Assembly (NCBI GenBank): GCA_963722295.1
Contig: CAVRLB010000007.1
Location: forward strand, 62,001-126,000
DNA from: Brooklawnia sp032229645
GTDB taxonomy: Bacteria > Actinomycetota > Actinomycetes > Propionibacteriales > Propionibacteriaceae
Direction of reading: 5' to 3'
Length of the DNA: 64,000 nucleotides
Made by a program: the position numbers and the translations under genes. Shown one piece after another: positions 60,692 to 64,000 of this stretch (the first letter of the stretch is position 1; each line of letters opens with the position of its first letter). Under the pieces are notes generated by a model, which was given only the letters and a program-made list of their open reading frames with translations, was not told the DNA's origin and did not search any database.

Positions 60692-62182
60692 ATGGCCATC
60701 TGGAAGCTGCACAACAACGGGGTTCTCGGACCCGACGACGTCGTCAAGCCGGACGAACGGCTGACCTGGGGCAAGACGATCGGGCTGGGCGCCCAGCATG
60801 TCGTCGCAATGTTCGGCGCCACGTTCGTCTTCCCGCTGCTGATGGGTCTCAACCCGCAGCTCGCGGTGATGATGAGCGGCATCGCGACGCTGATCTTCCT
60901 CGTCGCGGTCAAGCACCGGGTACCCAGCTACCTGGGCAGTTCGGCCTCATTCGTCGGCGTCGCAACGGCGATCTACGCCCAGGGCGGCAAACCGGACGCG
61001 GTCAGCGGCGCCATGTTCTGGTGCGGCGTCGGGCTGTTCATCGTCGGCCTGATCATCCACTTCATGGGCTCGGAGATCATCCACAAAGCGCTGCCGCCCG
61101 CGGTCACCGGTGCGGTCGTCATGCTGATCGGTTTCAATCTCGCTCCGGTGGTCGCCAAGACCTACTGGCCACAGGATCAGTGGATAGCGCTGATCGTGAT
61201 GATCGTCGTGATCTGCCTGTCGGTGGGCCTGCGCGGCTTCGCCGGACGCATCGCCATCTTCCTCTCCTTGATCATCGGATACGTGCTCAGCTGGCTGGCC
61301 GATATCGTCCTGGGACCGCGGACGATCGTGGCCACCGACGGCGCGGTGACCCACGCCCTGCGAGTCGATTGGACGAAGGTGGCGCAGGCTGACTGGATCG
61401 GTCTGCCCCCGGTTACCGATCTCGCCAATTGGAAACTGGGGAGCCCGGACAATGTGGTGGGCTTCCACCTGCCCGATTTCAACTTCGCTTTCGCGCTGAT
61501 CGCGCTGCCCGTGGTGATCGCGTTGATCGCCGAGAACACCGGGCACGTCAAGGCCGTCGCAGAGATGACGAACACCAATCTCGACGCCTACATGGGACGC
61601 GCCCTGGGCGCTGATGGCGTGACCTCGATGTTGGCGACCTTCGTCGGCGCCGGCCCCACCACCACCTACGCCGAGAACATCGGCGTGATGGCGGCCACCC
61701 GCGTCTACTCGACGGCGGCGTACGCGGTTGCGTCGGTCGTGGCGATTCTGTTCGGTTTCTCCCCAAAGTTCGGTGCGGTCATCTCGGCCACCCCGGGCGG
61801 GGTGCTGGGCGGCATCACCGTCGTCCTCTACGGCATGATCGGCCTGCTCGGCGCCAAGATCTGGAAAGAGAACAAGGTCGACTTCGGTAACCCGCTCAAC
61901 CTCGTCCCGGTGGCCGCGGGCATCATCATCGGCGTCGGTGACGTCAGCCTGCACTTCACCGACAGCTTCTCGCTGGGCGGTATCGCGCTGGGTACCATCG
62001 TGACCATCGTGATGTACCACGTGGCGAAGGCGATCGCGCCGAAGAAACTCGTCGAATCGGCCGAGGGCGCCGTCCTGATCGTGGATGCGCCTGGAGCCTA
62101 TGAGTCGGGTCAGATTCCTGCGGTGGGCGGCAGGAAACACCACACGCAGGACCTGACGAAGGAGGCCACCGGCAGCGAATAG
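60692..62182 (+). CDS. Uracil-xanthine permease (NCS2 family)
   Basis: The 496-residue protein has about twelve to fourteen membrane segments of the NCS2 fold: GLGAQHVVAMFGATFVFPLL, VPSYLGSSASFVGVATAIYA, the TM8 Glu in VIALIAENTGHVKAVAEM, and TM10 FVGAGPTTTYAENIGVMAATRVYS (substrate site). It takes up uracil or xanthine with protons. A GGAAAGGA ribosome-binding site precedes the ATG, and a TAGACT -10 box lies at 60664-60669. It has an extended polar C-terminus. Confidence 0.9.
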   Translation: MAIWKLHNNGVLGPDDVVKPDERLTWGKTIGLGAQHVVAMFGATFVFPLLMGLNPQLAVMMSGIATLIFLVAVKHRVPSYLGSSASFVGVATAIYAQGGKPDAVSGAMFWCGVGLFIVGLIIHFMGSEIIHKALPPAVTGAVVMLIGFNLAPVVAKTYWPQDQWIALIVMIVVICLSVGLRGFAGRIAIFLSLIIGYVLSWLADIVLGPRTIVATDGAVTHALRVDWTKVAQADWIGLPPVTDLANWKLGSPDNVVGFHLPDFNFAFALIALPVVIALIAENTGHVKAVAEMTNTNLDAYMGRALGADGVTSMLATFVGAGPTTTYAENIGVMAATRVYSTAAYAVASVVAILFGFSPKFGAVISATPGGVLGGITVVLYGMIGLLGAKIWKENKVDFGNPLNLVPVAAGIIIGVGDVSLHFTDSFSLGGIALGTIVTIVMYHVAKAIAPKKLVESAEGAVLIVDAPGAYESGQIPAVGGRKHHTQDLTKEATGSE

Positions 62183-62185
62183 GGT
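62180..62185 (+). promoter_or_regulatory. -10 element (TAGGGT) of a leaderless promoter
   Basis: TAGGGT, overlapping the permease stop codon, ends six bases before the GTG at 62192. The sugar dehydrogenase can therefore be transcribed separately from the permease. Confidence 0.5.
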
Positions 62186-62191
62186 GTACCC

Positions 62192-63358
62192 GTGAGGATC
62201 GTGGTGGTCGGTACCGGTTATGTCGGCCTGTCGAATGCGGTGATTTTGGCGCAGCATCATGATGTTGTGGCGGTGGATATCGACGCGGCCAAGGTGGCGT
62301 CGATCAACCGGCGCCGGTCTCCGGTCGAGGACCCGGAGCTGGAGGACTATCTGGCTCATGCCGGGTTGTCGTTGACCGCGACCACCGACGCCCCGGCCGC
62401 GTATCAGGGCGCGGATCTGATCGTGGTCGCCACGCCCACCGATTATGACGATGCCGCGGACTTCTTCAACACCTGCTCGGTGGAGTCCGCGGTCGCCGAC
62501 GCGCTGGTGGTGAACCCTGCGGCCACGATTGTGATCAAGTCGACGGTGCCGGTCGGGTTCACCCAGCGGATGCGGGAGCGACACCGGGGCGCGACGATCG
62601 TGTTTTCTCCGGAGTTTCTGCGTGAGGGCCGGGCATTGTACGACAACTTGCATCCGTCGCGGATCGTGGTCGGCGACCGGGGTGCGGCGGGCCGCAGGTT
62701 CGCGGAGCTGCTGCTGGAGGGCACCGTCGATCATGATGCACCGGTGTTGTTGACCGATCCGACCGAGGCCGAAGCGATCAAGCTCTTCTCGAACACCTAC
62801 CTGGCGTTGCGGGTCGCCTATTTCAACGAGTTGGACACCTACGCGGCCACCCGCGGCCTGGATACGGCGCAGATCATCGAAGGGGTCGGGCTGGATCCTA
62901 GGATCGGTTCGCATTACAACAATCCGTCGTTCGGGTACGGGGGTTACTGCCTGCCGAAGGACACCAAGCAGTTGTTGGCGAACTATTCGGAGGTGCCGCA
63001 GAACCTGATCGCGGCGGTGGTGGACGCGAACAGGACGCGGAAGGATTTCATCGCGGACGACATTCTGCGCCGTGACCCTGGTGTGGTGGGGATCTACCGG
63101 TTGACGATGAAGACCGGTTCGGACAATTTCCGGGCGTCGTCGGTGCAGGGTGTGATGAAACGGATCAAAGCGAAGGGGATCCCGGTGATCGTCTTCGAAC
63201 CGTATCTGGATCGAGACGAGTTCTTCGGATCACCGGTGGTGCGCGACCTCGATGAGTTCAAGCGCCGTGCCGATCTGATCGTGTCGAATCGGCTGGTCGA
63301 CGAACTGCGTGACGTGGCCGACAAGGTGTACACCCGAGACATCTACCAACGCGACTGA
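62192..63358 (+). CDS. ugd: UDP-glucose 6-dehydrogenase-like nucleotide-sugar dehydrogenase
   Basis: The 388-residue protein has the NAD motif IVVVGTGYVGLSNAVILAQH, IVVATPTDY, IVIKSTVPVGFTQRM, FSPEFLREGRALYDNLHPSRIVVGD, the Lys in AEAIKLFSNTYLALRVAYFNE, and the catalytic Cys in SFGYGGYCLPKDTK. These match Ugd of the short (E. coli/UDP-Glc dehydrogenase) type. It makes UDP-glucuronate for surface polysaccharide, in line with the Wzz/BY-kinase and tyrosine phosphatase upstream. The GTG start has a leaderless promoter. Confidence 0.93.
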   Translation: MRIVVVGTGYVGLSNAVILAQHHDVVAVDIDAAKVASINRRRSPVEDPELEDYLAHAGLSLTATTDAPAAYQGADLIVVATPTDYDDAADFFNTCSVESAVADALVVNPAATIVIKSTVPVGFTQRMRERHRGATIVFSPEFLREGRALYDNLHPSRIVVGDRGAAGRRFAELLLEGTVDHDAPVLLTDPTEAEAIKLFSNTYLALRVAYFNELDTYAATRGLDTAQIIEGVGLDPRIGSHYNNPSFGYGGYCLPKDTKQLLANYSEVPQNLIAAVVDANRTRKDFIADDILRRDPGVVGIYRLTMKTGSDNFRASSVQGVMKRIKAKGIPVIVFEPYLDRDEFFGSPVVRDLDEFKRRADLIVSNRLVDELRDVADKVYTRDIYQRD

Positions 63359-63378
63359 TACCGGCGCGCTACCCCCCC

Positions 63379-63460
63379 AACACGCTTCAATGCTCGCCAG
63401 ATCCCCGATTCAGGCCTCCACCGACGGTGTGGGACGATCTGCAGGGCATCCAAGCGCGTT
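63379..63460. repeat. 80-bp imperfect-hairpin dispersed element, copy 3
   Basis: The left arm (AACACGCTTCAATGCTCGCC, 63379-63398) and right arm (ending CAAGCGCGTT, 63451-63460) match copies 1 and 2, with a more diverged centre. It lies between the dehydrogenase and phosphatase genes. Confidence 0.6.
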
Positions 63461-63554
63461 GGACCGTGCCGATATGTCGCGAACCACTGGATTGTTGTGG
63501 GTAGCATCATGGTTGGTTCCCCCGACCCAGCAACGACTCAGAAGCAGGTGCACT

Positions 63555-64000
63555 GTGACCCGGATCGCATTCGTGCGGCATGGCCAGACCTCTTGGAATG
63601 CGACCGACCGATTCCAGGGCTCGTCCAATATCGAGCTCAACGAAACCGGCCGCGGCCAGGCCCACCAGGCAGCAGGTTGGCTGCTCGCGAATCTGCCGGA
63701 TGCTCGCTGGGATTTCGTCCGGTATTCGCCGTTGTCGCGGGCAGCCGAGACCGGCGCGATCATCGCGGACGCCGTGTCGATCGACAGGCGCTCAGCGTTA
63801 CCCACCCTCACCGAGCGCGACTGGGGCGCAGCCGAGGGACTCACCTTCGAGGGGTGCGTGGAGCGCTGGCCGCTGATGGGGCAGGTGGACGAGTTCGCAG
63901 CACGCGAGCTCATTCCCGGTGCTGAGCCGGGGTCGCTGGTGGTCGAACGCGGACGATACGCGATCTCGACGCTGGTCGACCAGTTCCCCGAGGCACAGGC
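63555..64000 (+). CDS. Histidine phosphatase (phosphoglycerate-mutase-like), 5' part
   Basis: A GTG at 63555 opens a frame that runs off the window (148 codons). It starts TRIAFVRHGQTSWNATDRFQ then GSSNIELNETGRGQA, the RHG phosphohistidine motif of the PGM/cobC/SixA superfamily. FVRYSPLSRAAETGAIIA (second Arg) and LTERDWGAAEGLTFE follow. It acts on phosphate esters through a phosphohistidine. The substrate cannot be assigned; many actinobacterial members are general phosphatases. The end of the gene is not in the window. Confidence 0.85.
   Translation, partial: MTRIAFVRHGQTSWNATDRFQGSSNIELNETGRGQAHQAAGWLLANLPDARWDFVRYSPLSRAAETGAIIADAVSIDRRSALPTLTERDWGAAEGLTFEGCVERWPLMGQVDEFAARELIPGAEPGSLVVERGRYAISTLVDQFPEAQ

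Overview
The window is high-GC DNA with dense coding on both strands, many GTG starts, many transcripts that look leaderless, and a core gene order (ppx, DUF501, divIC, eno, mazG, lpqU-like, mfd, pth, rplY, prs, glmU, tRNA-Gln, tetR, ispE, ksgA, tatD, rsmI, pmt) matching the conserved actinobacterial arrangement known from Mycobacterium tuberculosis. It is an actinomycete chromosome. Gene content (lasso cluster, GguAB-type sugar importer, LacI regulation) would suit the Propionibacteriales, but that finer placement is inference.

Region 1 (1-12.8 kb): the 3' end of a DUF2252 gene and a lactonase-fold beta-propeller protein, then a divergent RiPP region. On the minus strand, running away from position 8.14 kb, lie a LolD/FtsX-type ABC transporter, a CcmA/ABC-2 transporter, a NarL-type two-component system and a CPBP membrane protease. 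On the plus strand from 8.28 kb lies a complete lasso peptide cluster in the order A-C-B1-B2-D: a 38-residue precursor with an exact YxxPxLxxxGxFxxxT leader and predicted core ATRRGYWIDFFGGWWL (A1-D9 ring), an asparagine-synthetase-like cyclase split into two frames, a PqqD-like leader-binding protein, a Cys/His/Asp leader peptidase and an ABC exporter. The minus-strand genes are plausible sensing and immunity partners.

Region 2 (12.8-29.1 kb): a transposase remnant; a LacI-controlled sugar regulon (FGGY kinase, DeoC aldolase, LacI, periplasmic binding lipoprotein, GguA-like ATPase, GguB-like permease) with matching LacI-type operators; a KstD-like flavoprotein with a divergent TetR; proline iminopeptidase and a GNAT acetyltransferase sharing back-to-back leaderless promoters; and a kinase / Xre regulator / von Willebrand A membrane protein trio with a shared inverted-repeat operator.

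Region 3 (29.1-52.2 kb): the core housekeeping block. It contains an unusual class-I-shaped tRNA with a UAA anticodon, a frameshifted pth whose lesion sits in a GC hairpin, a 31-bp tandem repeat array, and a 2.8-kb genomic island in tRNA-Gln bounded by a perfect 53-bp direct repeat. The island carries two lipoproteins, an Xre regulator and gene fragments but no integrase.

Region 4 (52.2-64 kb): an unusual cassette of HPr-kinase-like P-loop protein, PqqD-like protein, bacterial tyrosine kinase, Tat-exported protein, nucleotidyltransferase and low-molecular-weight tyrosine phosphatase, with the collapsed relic of a second tyrosine kinase. Then follow a frameshifted MgtA-type P-type ATPase, a uracil/xanthine permease, a UDP-glucose dehydrogenase-like enzyme and the start of a histidine phosphatase. 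An 80-bp imperfect hairpin element occurs three times (21.3, 31.6, 63.4 kb). A short element beginning AGGACC recurs next to gene ends. Three genes carry apparent single-base frameshifts, so some sequence error is likely.
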